DNA of 64,000 nucleotides from Sphingomonas panni (GTDB lineage Bacteria; Pseudomonadota; Alphaproteobacteria; Sphingomonadales; Sphingomonadaceae). The DNA is taken from NCBI RefSeq assembly GCF_022664435.1, contig NZ_JAKREU010000001.1, positions 558,001 to 622,000 of the forward strand, written 5' to 3'. The translations under genes and the position numbers were made by a program. The notes beneath the pieces are model-generated. The model worked only from the letters and a program-made list of their open reading frames with translations, was not told where the DNA came from and searched no databases. Below, piece by piece: positions 1-8,228 of this stretch (within the stretch, counting starts at the first letter, position 1; each line of letters starts with the position of its first letter).

Positions 1-1
1 T

Positions 2-31
2 CCGCGAACGGAGCCGACCGTCCCGCAATGA
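2..31 (+). CDS. possible 3' end of an upstream gene
   Basis: An open frame runs in from the window edge and ends in a TGA that overlaps the ATG of the next gene in the ATGA arrangement common in this window. Only nine codons (PRTEPTVPQ) are visible, so neither the reality nor the identity of the gene can be judged from the sequence given. The coupling-style overlap is the only argument for it. Confidence 0.25.
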   Translation, partial: PRTEPTVPQ

Positions 32-426
32 CCGCCCCCCGCTTTACCCGTTCGATCACCGCCGGCCCGGACGATATCGACGAACTCGGCCATGTGAACA
101 ATGCGGTCTGGGTCCGCTGGATTCAGGACGTCGCGGTCGAGCATTGGATGGCGGTAGCGACCCCCGAACAGCAGGCGGCCTATGTCTGGGTCATCACCCG
201 CCACGAGATCGACTATCGCGGCAATGTCGCCGCCGGGGAAACGGTGACGGCGGAGACCTGGGTCGGCGAAGCGCCACGCGGTGCCCGGTTCGACCGATTG
301 ATGCGCTTCACCGGCGAGGACGGCAGGGTGAAGGTCGATGCGCGCACGACTTGGGCGGTATTGGACCGGCAAAGCGGACGGCTGGTGCGCGTGCCGGCCA
401 ATGTCGCCGAGCGATTTCTGGGTTGA
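28..426 (+). CDS. acyl-CoA thioesterase, hotdog fold (4HBT family)
   Basis: This is a small single-domain hotdog-fold protein of 132 residues, the usual length for YbgC/FadM-like thioesterases, which hydrolyse acyl-CoA or related thioesters in the cytoplasm. The signature is near the N-terminus: the stretch DIDELGHVNNAVWVRW (about residues 16-31) contains the conserved GHVNN loop that precedes the central helix. The remainder alternates strands as expected. The ATG overlaps a possible upstream stop (ATGA), suggesting it is the last gene of an operon that enters from the left. A short GC-rich hairpin follows. The physiological substrate cannot be read from the sequence. Confidence 0.85.
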   Translation: MTAPRFTRSITAGPDDIDELGHVNNAVWVRWIQDVAVEHWMAVATPEQQAAYVWVITRHEIDYRGNVAAGETVTAETWVGEAPRGARFDRLMRFTGEDGRVKVDARTTWAVLDRQSGRLVRVPANVAERFLG

Positions 427-444
427 AGCCATCGTCGCCCGTCA

Positions 445-463
445 CCCCGGCCGTACGCCGGGG
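445..463. terminator. short GC hairpin between convergent genes
   Basis: CCCCGGC and GCCGGGG form a perfect 7-bp stem around a 5-nt loop, in the 54-bp gap between the stop codons of the thioesterase gene and the SIMPL gene. There is no U-tract on either side, so it may act as a weak bidirectional terminator or be a remnant of the GTCACCCC-type palindromes found elsewhere in the window. Confidence 0.45.
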
Positions 464-480
464 CAACGGAGACGATTCCG

Positions 481-1209
481 TCAACGCAGCAGGAAGCGCA
501 CCGACACGGTCGCGGTGAGGTCCTGTTCGCCCGCCGCAAGCGGGGTCGAATCCTGCATCTTCACCATCCGTGCCGATGCCATCATGGGTACCGCGATCGG
601 CGGCTGGTCCCCGCCATTCTCGACGATCGACACGATGCGGTCGACTCGCATCCCCGCCGCCTTGGCGTAGAGTTCGGCACGCGCTCGTGCGCGGCGGATC
701 GCATCGGTACGCGCCTCGTCCAGCGCCGCGTCGGCGGCATCGACCGACAGGGTCGGGCCGTCGATCTGGTTCGCGCCCTGCGCCACCAGCGCGTCGAGGA
801 TCGACCCGCTCTTCGCCACGTCGCGGAAGCGGACCGACACGCTGTTGCTCGCCTGATAGCCGGTGATCGCCGGCGGCTGGTTCTCGGCATAGCGATATTG
901 CGGCTGGAGCTGGATCTGCGCGGTCTGGATATCGCGCTCGGCGACGCCTGCCTTGCGCAGCGCGGCGACGACGCGGGTCATGCGCTGCGCATTGTCCGAC
1001 AGCGCGGCGGCGGCGGTCGGCGACTGGCTGACGACGCCGGCGCGGATCGTCGCGATATCGGGCACCCGCGTCGCCTTTCCTTCGGCCACGACGTCCAGCA
1101 GCGTCGCATCGGTCAGGATCGGGGCGGCGAGCGGCGCGACCTGCTGCGCGGCGGCGGGCAGCGCGCCACCGATGGCGGCCAGGATCAGGGCGGAACGGAG
1201 CATCGGCAT
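481..1209 (-). CDS. SIMPL domain-containing periplasmic protein (DUF541)
   Basis: This 242-residue secreted protein has an N-terminal signal peptide (hydrophobic stretch about residues 5-17, Ala-rich cleavage region near residue 21) followed by one SIMPL/DUF541 domain. Characteristic features are the early VAEGKATRVPDIATI segment and the later DAIRRARARAELYAKAAG helix. Members such as E. coli YggE are periplasmic and linked to oxidative-stress tolerance, but the molecular activity is unknown. Two ATGs are possible, at 1209 and 1203; an AGGGA sits about 7 nt before the second, so 1203 may be the true start. It is divergent from the RND efflux operon and shares a 224-bp intergenic region with it. 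Confidence 0.88.
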   Translation of the reverse strand: MPMLRSALILAAIGGALPAAAQQVAPLAAPILTDATLLDVVAEGKATRVPDIATIRAGVVSQSPTAAAALSDNAQRMTRVVAALRKAGVAERDIQTAQIQLQPQYRYAENQPPAITGYQASNSVSVRFRDVAKSGSILDALVAQGANQIDGPTLSVDAADAALDEARTDAIRRARARAELYAKAAGMRVDRIVSIVENGGDQPPIAVPMMASARMVKMQDSTPLAAGEQDLTATVSVRFLLR

Positions 1210-1325
1210 TTCCCTTTCGAATACAATCGCAACGATCCGGGTCGTTACGGGTCCGCGTCAAAACGCACGCTGAACGCAAACGATGCGAGGCTTGTCGTTC
1301 TTATCGAAAAACGCGATGTGTATGC

Positions 1326-1357
1326 TTGAGAAAGGTGCTGTATTGAGATAATACAGC
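1326..1357 (+). promoter_or_regulatory. promoter with overlapping palindromic operator for the RND efflux operon
   Basis: A sigma-70-like promoter reads TTGAGA (1326-1331), a 17-nt spacer and TAATAC (1349-1354). The spacer end and the -10 element lie inside a perfect inverted repeat, GCTGTATT (1337-1344), GAGAT, AATACAGC (1350-1357). A dyad of this size covering the -10 box is the usual arrangement for a TetR- or MarR-type repressor of an efflux operon. The adaptor ATG is 77 bp downstream of the dyad. The cognate regulator is not encoded next to it. The motif is seen directly; repression is inferred. Confidence 0.6.
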
Positions 1358-1433
1358 GCGGTCGAGGCTGGGGGCCTCCAATAGGATGGGGTGGATGAAT
1401 TACGAATCGACGTCGATCGCGGGAGACCGCCCC

Positions 1434-2603
1434 ATGCTGACCGGACCGGACGCTGCGCCACGGTCGCGCCGCCGGGCGGTGATCGTCGGGATCGTGGTCA
1501 TCCTGCTGGTCCTGGTCGGTGCCTTCTGGGCCTTTGGTCGCAAGAGCGGTGACGCGACGGCGGCGAAGGGACCGGCCGCGGCCGCCCCGGCCAGTGCCCT
1601 GCCCAAGGTGACGGTGGTCACCCCCGGCCGCGACACGGTGATGCGCACCGTGACCGGCACCGGATCGCTCGCCGCGCGGCGGGAAATGCCGGTCGGCGTC
1701 GTCGGCGAAGGCGGTCTGGTCACCCGGGTGCTGGTCGAGCCGGGCAGCTGGGTAAGCGCTGGACAAGTCCTCGCCACGGTCGACCGTTCGGTACAGGCGC
1801 AGACCGCCGAGTCGCTGGCCGCGCAGGTGCGCGTCGCCCGCGCCGATGCGCAGATCGCGCAGACCGAACTCGACCGGTCGAAGCAGCTGGTCGAGCGCGG
1901 GTTCGTGTCGAAGGCGGATATCGACCGCAAGACCGCCACCCGCGACGCCGCCAATGCGCGGGTCAGCGTGGCGCAGGCTCAGCTGGCCGAGACGCAGGCG
2001 CGCAACCGTCGCCTCGACATCCGCGCCCCCGCTGCCGGCCTCGTCCTGACCCGCGCCGTCGAACCGGGTCAGGTGATCGGTGGCGGCAGCGGCGTGCTGT
2101 TCCGCATCGCGATGGGCGGGCAGATGGAAATGCGCGCCCAGCTGTCGGAGGCCGATCTGGCCACCGTCCGCGCGGGCGTGCCGGCGGAGGTCGTACCGGT
2201 CGGCGACACCCGCGTGTTCAAGGGGCAGGTGTGGCAGGTGTCGCCGATCATCGACCCGCAGACGCGACAGGGCATCGCCCGCATCGCGCTCGGCTACGAC
2301 CCCGCCCTGCGTCCCGGCGGCTTCGCCAGCGCGCGGATCGGTGCCGGTGCGTCGACCGCGCCGCTGCTACCCGAATCGGCGGTACTGAGCGACGACAAGG
2401 GCAGCTATGTCTATGTCCTCGACGCGCAGGACAAGGTCGTGCGCCAGGACGTCCGCGTGGCCGAGGTTTCGGACGAAGGCGCGCTGATCGCGTCGGGCCT
2501 GATGGGCAACGAACGTGTGGTCGCCAGTGCCGGCGCGTTCCTCAATCCGGGGCAGCAGGTGGTGCCGGTCCGCGCCGCCGCCGCGCCCGCACGCAAGGAA
2601 TAG
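1434..2603 (+). CDS. RND efflux periplasmic adaptor (membrane fusion protein, HlyD family)
   Basis: This is the periplasmic adaptor that links an inner-membrane RND pump to an outer-membrane channel. From the chosen ATG it has 389 residues: a single N-terminal membrane anchor (about 14-34), a lipoyl/biotinyl half-motif (VEPGSWVSAGQVLATVD), an alpha-helical hairpin rich in Ala/Gln/Asp, the second lipoyl half, a beta-barrel and a membrane-proximal domain. A frame-extending ATG lies at 1386 but lacks a ribosome binding site, whereas GGGAGA lies 7 nt before 1434. The permease gene starts 4 nt after its stop, so the two are one operon. No outer-membrane channel gene is present in the window. Confidence 0.92.
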   Translation: MLTGPDAAPRSRRRAVIVGIVVILLVLVGAFWAFGRKSGDATAAKGPAAAAPASALPKVTVVTPGRDTVMRTVTGTGSLAARREMPVGVVGEGGLVTRVLVEPGSWVSAGQVLATVDRSVQAQTAESLAAQVRVARADAQIAQTELDRSKQLVERGFVSKADIDRKTATRDAANARVSVAQAQLAETQARNRRLDIRAPAAGLVLTRAVEPGQVIGGGSGVLFRIAMGGQMEMRAQLSEADLATVRAGVPAEVVPVGDTRVFKGQVWQVSPIIDPQTRQGIARIALGYDPALRPGGFASARIGAGASTAPLLPESAVLSDDKGSYVYVLDAQDKVVRQDVRVAEVSDEGALIASGLMGNERVVASAGAFLNPGQQVVPVRAAAAPARKE

Positions 2604-2607
2604 CGCC

Positions 2608-5600
2608 ATGGGCTTTCGCAACATATCGGCCTGGTCGATCCGCAACCCGGTGCCGCCGCTGGTGCTGTTCCTCGCGCTGACGATCGCCGGGATCGTCAGC
2701 TTCATGCGGATGGACGTGAACCAGGACCCGGACATCGAATTCCCGGTCGCGATCGTCGTCATCAGCCAGCCCGGCGCCGCCCCCACCGAACTCGAAACAC
2801 AGGTGACCCAGCGGGTCGAGGCGGCGGTGCGCGCGCTGCAGGGCATCGACCAGATCGAATCGAGCGTCACCGAAGGCACCTCGACCACCGTCATCCAGCT
2901 CGACATCGGCACGCCGATCGACCGCGCGGTCAACGACGTGCGCGAGGCGGTGAACCAGATTCGCAGCCAGCTGCCCGACGGCATCCTCGAACCGCAGGTC
3001 TATCGCGCGAACACGACCGATTCGGACATCGCGTCCTGGACCGCGATCGCCGACGACATGACGCCGGAACAGCTCAGCTGGTATGTCGACAATACCGTGT
3101 CGAAGGAACTGCTGTCGATCGACGGCATGGCGACCGTGGAGCGGGTCGGCGGCGTCGACCGCGAAATTCGCGTCACGCTCGACCCCGCCCGGTTGCAGGC
3201 GCAGGGGCTGACCGCATCCCAGGTCAACCAGGCGCTGCGCCAGGTCAATCTGAACGCGGCCGGCGGCCAGGCGGAGATCGCCGGGTCGCAGCAATCGGTC
3301 CGCGTGCTGGGCAATGCCGCCACCGCCTATGCCCTCTCGCAGACGCAGGTGCCGGTCGCGGGTGGCCGTTCGGTCCGCCTTGCTGATATCGCCGAAGTCC
3401 GCGACGCCTATGCCGAGCCGAAAAGCCGCGCCGAATATAACGGCCGCCCGGTGCTGGCGTTCGACATCAAGCGGGCGAAGGGCGCGTCGGACGTGACCGT
3501 CTTCCACGAAGCGGAAAAGAAACTCGCCGACCTGCAGAAGCGCAACCCGCAGGTCCGCTTCGCGCTGCTGTCCAATTCGGTCAAGTTCACCGAGATCCAG
3601 TATCACTCGGCGATGACCGCGATGTACGAAGGCGCGCTGCTCGCCATCATCGTCGTCTTCATCTTCCTGCGCGACTGGCGGGCGACCGTCATCTCGGCGC
3701 TGGCCATCCCGCTGTCGGCGATTCCCGCCTTCTGGTTCATGGACATGCTCGGCTTCACGCTCAACCAGATGACGCTGCTCGCGCTCAGCCTGGTCGCAGG
3801 CGTGCTGGTCGACGATGCGATCGTGGAGATCGAGAATATCGTCCGGCACATGCGCATGGGCAAATCCGCCTATCAGGCATCGATCGACGCGGCGGACGAG
3901 ATCGGCATCGCCGTGCTGGCGACGACCATGGCGATCGTCGCGGTCTTCCTGCCGGTCGGGTTGATGCCGGGCATTTCGGGCCAGTTCTTTAAGAATTTCG
4001 GCCTGACCGTGGTCGCGTCGGTGCTGATGAGCCTTGCCGTCGCGCGCCTCATCACGCCGATGATCGCCGCCTATTTCTTGAAGGCGCACGGGTCGGCCAG
4101 CCATGGTGAGGGCTGGCTGATGGATCGCTATATGGGCGTGCTGCGCTGGACGTTGCGCCATCGCTGGTCGACCATCGTCGCCGGCGTCGTCGCGCTGGCG
4201 CTGACCGTCGTCATGTTCATGGTCCTGCCCCAGACGTTCCAGCCGCCGCAGGATCGCGAGCGGGTGACTGCCACCGTCGAAATGGTGCCGGGCACCACGC
4301 TGGAACAGACCGCCGTCGTCGTGAAGCGGGTCGAGAAGCTGCTGGCGTCGCAGCCGCTGGTCAAATCGGTCTATTCGTCGAGCTATGCCGGCAATGGCCG
4401 CGTCACCGCCGAACTGATCGAGAAGCCGAAATTCGGCGAACGCGTGCGCCACTTCTTCGGCCTGATGGACGACCAGTCGTTCGCGGCGATGCGGTCGGTC
4501 AAGAGCACCGAGTTCGAACGCGGCCTCGCCCCGCAACTGGCGGCGATCCCCGATGCGCGGGTGTCGTTCCGGTCGCAGTTCGGCTGGGGCGGGTCGAGCC
4601 GCGACCTGTCGATCACGCTGGGCGGCGACGATCCGGTCCTGCTGAACGAAACCGCGAACAAGCTGGTCAAGGAGATGGAAAAGCTGCCGATGATCGTCGC
4701 ACCGCGCGTGTCGGGCGATCTGAAGCGGCCGGAAATCATCATCCGCCCGCGCAGCGACCTTGCCGCCAGCCTTGGCGTGACCACCGCCGCGCTGTCGGGA
4801 GCGATCCGCATCGCGACGCTGGGCGACATCGACCAGAACAGCGCGCGCTTCTCGCTGAGCGACCGGCAGATTCCGATCCGCGTCGCGCTGTCGCGGGATG
4901 CCCGCTCGCGGCTGTCGACGATCCAGAACCTGCCCGTGCCGACCGCCAATGGCGGGTCGGTGCCGCTGTCGGTGGTCGCCGATATCGGCTTCGGTGCCGG
5001 CCCGACCAAAATCGACCGCATCAACCAGCAGCGTCGCCTGGTCGTCGGGGCCGACCTCGCCCCCGGCGTGGTGACCGGCGTCGCGCAAAAGGCGATCCAC
5101 GCGCTGCCGACGATGCAGAACCTTCCGCTCGGCGTCACCGAACTGACCGTGGGTCAGGCGAAGTGGCAGGGTGAGATGATCCAGAACTTCATCGTCGCGG
5201 TGATTTCGGGCATCTTCCTCGTCTTCGCGGTGCTGGTGCTGCTCTACAAGCGGGTGATGCCGCCGTTCGTGAACATGGGGTCGCTGTTCCTCGCGCCTCT
5301 GGGCGGGCTGCTGGCATTGTGGATCTCGGGCAATCCGATCTCGATGCCGGTCTATATCGGGCTGCTGATGCTGCTCGGCATTGTCGCCAAGAACTCGATC
5401 CTGCTGATCGACTTCTCGCTGGAAGAGATGGAGAAGGGCGTCGAGAAGGAGGTCGCCATCCTCGATGCCGGGCACAAGCGCGCGCAGCCGATCGTGATGA
5501 CCACGGTCGCGATGGTCGCGGGCATGGTGCCGACCGCACTGGCGCTGTCGGGCGACGGATCGTTCCGCGCGCCGATGGGGATCACGGTCATCGGCGGCCT

Positions 5601-5805
5601 GACGCTGTCGACGCTGCTGACGCTGCTGATCGTGCCGGGTGCGTTCAGCCTCGCGGTCGGCCTCGAACGCTGGATCGGCCCGCGCCTGTCGCGTCGCCTG
5701 CTCACCTACCGGCCGGGCGATGCCGATGGTCTCGCCATCGATCACAAGCCCGGGGCACCGTTGCCGCCCGGCGAAGGGCCGAAGTCGCTGCCCGCGGCGG
5801 AGTAG
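2608..5805 (+). CDS. RND efflux transporter permease (AcrB/MexB superfamily)
   Basis: This inner-membrane proton-driven pump of 1065 residues has the family's usual length and a two-fold repeat of six membrane segments with large periplasmic loops. TM1 is at about 15-33. The proton-relay acidic pair in TM4 is visible as LVDDAIVEIEN (Asp402-Asp403), and the matching lysine in TM10 lies in GIVAKNSILLIDF (Lys928). Start at ATG 2608 is supported by the standard N-terminus MGFRNISAWSIRNP; upstream in-frame codons overlap the adaptor gene. Substrates cannot be predicted; the sequence looks more like a drug-type (HAE1) than a metal-type pump. The final ~50 residues are a Pro/Gly-rich cytoplasmic tail. 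A type A palindrome follows. Confidence 0.95.
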   Translation: MGFRNISAWSIRNPVPPLVLFLALTIAGIVSFMRMDVNQDPDIEFPVAIVVISQPGAAPTELETQVTQRVEAAVRALQGIDQIESSVTEGTSTTVIQLDIGTPIDRAVNDVREAVNQIRSQLPDGILEPQVYRANTTDSDIASWTAIADDMTPEQLSWYVDNTVSKELLSIDGMATVERVGGVDREIRVTLDPARLQAQGLTASQVNQALRQVNLNAAGGQAEIAGSQQSVRVLGNAATAYALSQTQVPVAGGRSVRLADIAEVRDAYAEPKSRAEYNGRPVLAFDIKRAKGASDVTVFHEAEKKLADLQKRNPQVRFALLSNSVKFTEIQYHSAMTAMYEGALLAIIVVFIFLRDWRATVISALAIPLSAIPAFWFMDMLGFTLNQMTLLALSLVAGVLVDDAIVEIENIVRHMRMGKSAYQASIDAADEIGIAVLATTMAIVAVFLPVGLMPGISGQFFKNFGLTVVASVLMSLAVARLITPMIAAYFLKAHGSASHGEGWLMDRYMGVLRWTLRHRWSTIVAGVVALALTVVMFMVLPQTFQPPQDRERVTATVEMVPGTTLEQTAVVVKRVEKLLASQPLVKSVYSSSYAGNGRVTAELIEKPKFGERVRHFFGLMDDQSFAAMRSVKSTEFERGLAPQLAAIPDARVSFRSQFGWGGSSRDLSITLGGDDPVLLNETANKLVKEMEKLPMIVAPRVSGDLKRPEIIIRPRSDLAASLGVTTAALSGAIRIATLGDIDQNSARFSLSDRQIPIRVALSRDARSRLSTIQNLPVPTANGGSVPLSVVADIGFGAGPTKIDRINQQRRLVVGADLAPGVVTGVAQKAIHALPTMQNLPLGVTELTVGQAKWQGEMIQNFIVAVISGIFLVFAVLVLLYKRVMPPFVNMGSLFLAPLGGLLALWISGNPISMPVYIGLLMLLGIVAKNSILLIDFSLEEMEKGVEKEVAILDAGHKRAQPIVMTTVAMVAGMVPTALALSGDGSFRAPMGITVIGGLTLSTLLTLLIVPGAFSLAVGLERWIGPRLSRRLLTYRPGDADGLAIDHKPGAPLPPGEGPKSLPAAE

Positions 5806-5830
5806 CAGCCAGCCGTCCCCCAACCACAAG

Positions 5831-5913
5831 CGTCACCCCAGCGCAGGCTGGGGTCTCCCGGTGACAGCACGCAGCAGGAGCCGCCGGAGACCCCAGCCTG
5901 CGCTGGGGTGACG
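5831..5913. repeat. intergenic inverted repeat, type A (copy 1)
   Basis: The arms begin and end CGTCACCCCAGC / GCTGGGGTGACG and pair over about 30 bp (through GGTCTCC / GGAGACC), enclosing a short variable centre. Similar copies are at 23758, 40094 and 47045. It lies just after the RND permease stop and could fold into a strong hairpin at the transcript end. Confidence 0.85.
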
Positions 5914-5980
5914 TTCATGATGGGGCGTAGATCGACGCGCCTCTATTGAACTTTCCGGCCATCCGGCGATTGTTTCGGGG

Positions 5981-7246
5981 ATGGCATCTTCCTTCAGCAT
6001 CGCCCGTGCCGGCGACGCGGCCCCTGCGCCGCTCCGCCGGATGCGGCGGCTAGCGACCTTCATGCTGGTGGCGATGGCCGCGCTGTTCCTGCTGTCGCGG
6101 CGGATGGAGGGGGTCCATCCCGCCTGGGGCTTCGTACAAGCCTTTGCCGAGGCGGCGATGGTCGGCGGCCTTGCCGACTGGTTCGCGGTCACCGCGCTGT
6201 TCCGCCACCCGCTCGGCCTGCCCATCCCGCATACCGCGATCATCCCGCGCAACAAGGACCGGATAGGCGACACGCTGGCCGCGTTCCTGCGCGACAATTT
6301 CCTGACCGCCCGCGTCGTCGCGCGGCGGATGCACCGGGTCGATGCGGCGGGCGCGGCGGGCAAGTGGCTGGCCGATCCGGCAGCCCGCAGCGGCCGGCTG
6401 CGCCACGGCGCGTCACGGCTGGCGGTCAACGTCCTGGAGGGCCTCGACCCCGACCAGTTCGGGACGATGGTGCGCGGCGCGCTGGCCAACCGCCTGCGCG
6501 CGATGCAAGTATCGCCGGCGCTCGGCCGCACCTTGGAAGCAGCGATCGCAGACGACCGCCATCTGCCGCTGGTCGACGCGATCATCCGCTGGACGTCCAA
6601 GACGCTCGACGCCAATGACGATCTGGTCCGCGCGATGGTGCAGAAGCGTGCCGGCGCGGTGCTGCGCTGGACCGGGCTCGACGAAACGCTGGCGACGTCG
6701 GTGGTGAAGGGTCTGCACAAGATGCTGGCCGAGGTCGCCGAGGACCCTGCCCACCCCTTACGCGCCAAGGCTAATGAAGGTCTGGCACTGCTGGCGCACG
6801 ACCTGCAGCATTCGCCCGAGATGCAGGCCAAGGTCGAGCGGCTGAAGAACGACCTGATCGACAATCCCGCGCTCGCCGGCTGGTGGATGGGGGTGTGGGA
6901 AAAGATTCGCGGCGGGATGCTGCGCGCCGCCCGCGATCCCGACCGGGCGCTGGCCGGTCCGATCGGCGAGGCGATGCGCCAGCTCGGCCAGACGCTGCAA
7001 TCCGATCCGGCGCTGAAGGCCAAGGTCAACCGCTTCGTCCGCCGCGCGGCGGTGGGCGGGGTTGCCGATTATGGCGATGCCATTGTGCGCCTCGTGTCCG
7101 ACACGGTGCGCGGTTGGAATGCGCAGACCATCACCGGCCGGCTGGAAAATGCGGTCGGCCGCGACCTGCAATATATCCGCATCAACGGCACGCTGGTCGG
7201 CGGCATGGTCGGGCTGGCGATCCATGTCGTGGATATGTGGTTGTAA
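5981..7246 (+). CDS. DUF445 family membrane protein
   Basis: This 421-residue protein matches the DUF445 (YjiN-like) family in length and layout. It has an N-terminal membrane segment (about residues 24-43), the conserved GLADWFAVTALFRHPLG stretch with a preceding EAAMVGG, the following IPHTAIIPRNKDRIG segment, a long amphipathic helical middle part, and a hydrophobic C-terminus (GTLVGGMVGLAIHVV) that is probably a second membrane segment. The family has no defined biochemical function. It starts at ATG 5981 after GGGG and stands alone between two intergenic palindromes, so it appears to be monocistronic. Confidence 0.88.
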   Translation: MASSFSIARAGDAAPAPLRRMRRLATFMLVAMAALFLLSRRMEGVHPAWGFVQAFAEAAMVGGLADWFAVTALFRHPLGLPIPHTAIIPRNKDRIGDTLAAFLRDNFLTARVVARRMHRVDAAGAAGKWLADPAARSGRLRHGASRLAVNVLEGLDPDQFGTMVRGALANRLRAMQVSPALGRTLEAAIADDRHLPLVDAIIRWTSKTLDANDDLVRAMVQKRAGAVLRWTGLDETLATSVVKGLHKMLAEVAEDPAHPLRAKANEGLALLAHDLQHSPEMQAKVERLKNDLIDNPALAGWWMGVWEKIRGGMLRAARDPDRALAGPIGEAMRQLGQTLQSDPALKAKVNRFVRRAAVGGVADYGDAIVRLVSDTVRGWNAQTITGRLENAVGRDLQYIRINGTLVGGMVGLAIHVVDMWL

Positions 7247-7268
7247 GAGCGGGGGTGCTTACACATAC

Positions 7269-7352
7269 CGTCACCCCGGGCTTGACCCGGGGTCCCGCTT
7301 CTTCTTCTGGTCGCGGGAAGAAGCGGGACCCCGGATCAAGTCCGGGGTGACG
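7269..7352. repeat. intergenic inverted repeat, type B (copy 1)
   Basis: The arms CGTCACCCCGGGCTTGAC and its near complement at the right end (GATCAAGTCCGGGGTGACG) pair for about 35 bp including GGGTCCCGCTTCTTC / GAAGAAGCGGGACCC, with only a few mismatches. A second copy is at 8110. It follows the DUF445 gene and precedes pdeM. Confidence 0.85.
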
Positions 7353-7433
7353 ATTGGCTTTGGGTCATGCCGCATTTTCGATCGTTACACCCCCATGGCT
7401 TGAGCGCCACGACGCCTGCGCTATAGCCACGCC

Positions 7434-8096
7434 ATGGTTCGCCTTTCGTTCGCCGGCCACGCCTTCGACGCCCTGTCCGCCGGTGCCCTGTTCTGGCCGG
7501 CGCGGCGCGTGCTGCTGCTGGCCGACCTGCATTTCGAAAAGGCGAGCTGGTTCGCGCAGTTCGGGCAGATGCTGCCGCCCTATGACACGCTGGAAACGCT
7601 GGCCGGGATCGAGGCGGTGGTCGCGCGGACGCGGCCGGCGGAAATCTGGTGCCTGGGCGACAGCTTCCACGATAGCGGCGGGTGCGACCGGTTGTCGGGG
7701 GAAGCGCAGGACCGGCTGCGCGCGCTGACCGGCGGGGCGGACTGGACGTGGATCACCGGCAACCATGACCGGATCGTCGCCGACCATTGCGGCGGACGGG
7801 TGGTCGACGAAGCGGTGGTCGACGGCGTGGTGCTGCGCCACGAAGCCGATCCGGCGGAGATGCGCCCCGAGCTGTCGGGCCATTTCCACCCGAAGCTGCG
7901 GCTCAAGCTGCGCGGGCGCGGCGTGTCGCGGCGCTGTTTCGTGGCGACGGCGACCAAGCTGATCCTGCCCGCCTTCGGGTCGCTGACCGGCGGACTGGAC
8001 GCGCATCACCCGGAGATCGTGCGGGCGGTGGGGACCGGGGCGGAAGCGCTGATCGCGCTGGAGGACCGATTGCTACGCTTTCCGATCGCGGCGTAA
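7434..8096 (+). CDS. pdeM: ligase-associated DNA damage response endonuclease PdeM (calcineurin-like phosphoesterase)
   Basis: This is a 220-residue metallophosphoesterase of the PdeM type, known as a DNA nuclease/phosphodiesterase partner of an Lhr-like helicase and an ATP-dependent ligase. The binuclear metal motifs are present in order: ADLHFEK (Asp31, His33), LGDSFHD (Asp76, with Asp80), GNHD (Asn110-His111-Asp112), and the late SGHFHPKLRL. The DLHFEK and GDSFHD variants are typical of PdeM rather than of generic phosphoesterases. In many proteobacteria the gene is adjacent to the helicase and ligase genes; here neither neighbour is related, so it looks detached from that cassette. It is flanked on both sides by type B palindromes. 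Confidence 0.88.
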   Translation: MVRLSFAGHAFDALSAGALFWPARRVLLLADLHFEKASWFAQFGQMLPPYDTLETLAGIEAVVARTRPAEIWCLGDSFHDSGGCDRLSGEAQDRLRALTGGADWTWITGNHDRIVADHCGGRVVDEAVVDGVVLRHEADPAEMRPELSGHFHPKLRLKLRGRGVSRRCFVATATKLILPAFGSLTGGLDAHHPEIVRAVGTGAEALIALEDRLLRFPIAA

Positions 8097-8109
8097 GCGT
8101 ATCTTTCTA

Positions 8110-8193
8110 CGTCACCCCGGACTTGATCCGGGGTCCCGCTTTTATCGGCCGCAAGAGGAAGAAGCGGGCCCCCGGGTCGAGCCTAGGGTAACG
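8110..8193. repeat. intergenic inverted repeat, type B (copy 2)
   Basis: This begins CGTCACCCCGGACTTGATCC and ends with a decayed complement (GTCGAGCCTAGGGTAACG). Its left arm matches the copy at 7269 closely, while the right arm has accumulated substitutions. It sits between the convergent pdeM and zinc-ribbon genes. Confidence 0.8.
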
Positions 8194-8228
8194 ATGGAGC
8201 CAAGGTCGGTGCGTAACGTCGAACCCCG

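Noticed and set aside
2542..5829. Long open frame of 1095 codons antisense to the RND permease
   Set aside because: It is a high-GC shadow of the opposite strand: His/Arg/Gln/Asp-rich with no domain, and fully inside a well-conserved gene.
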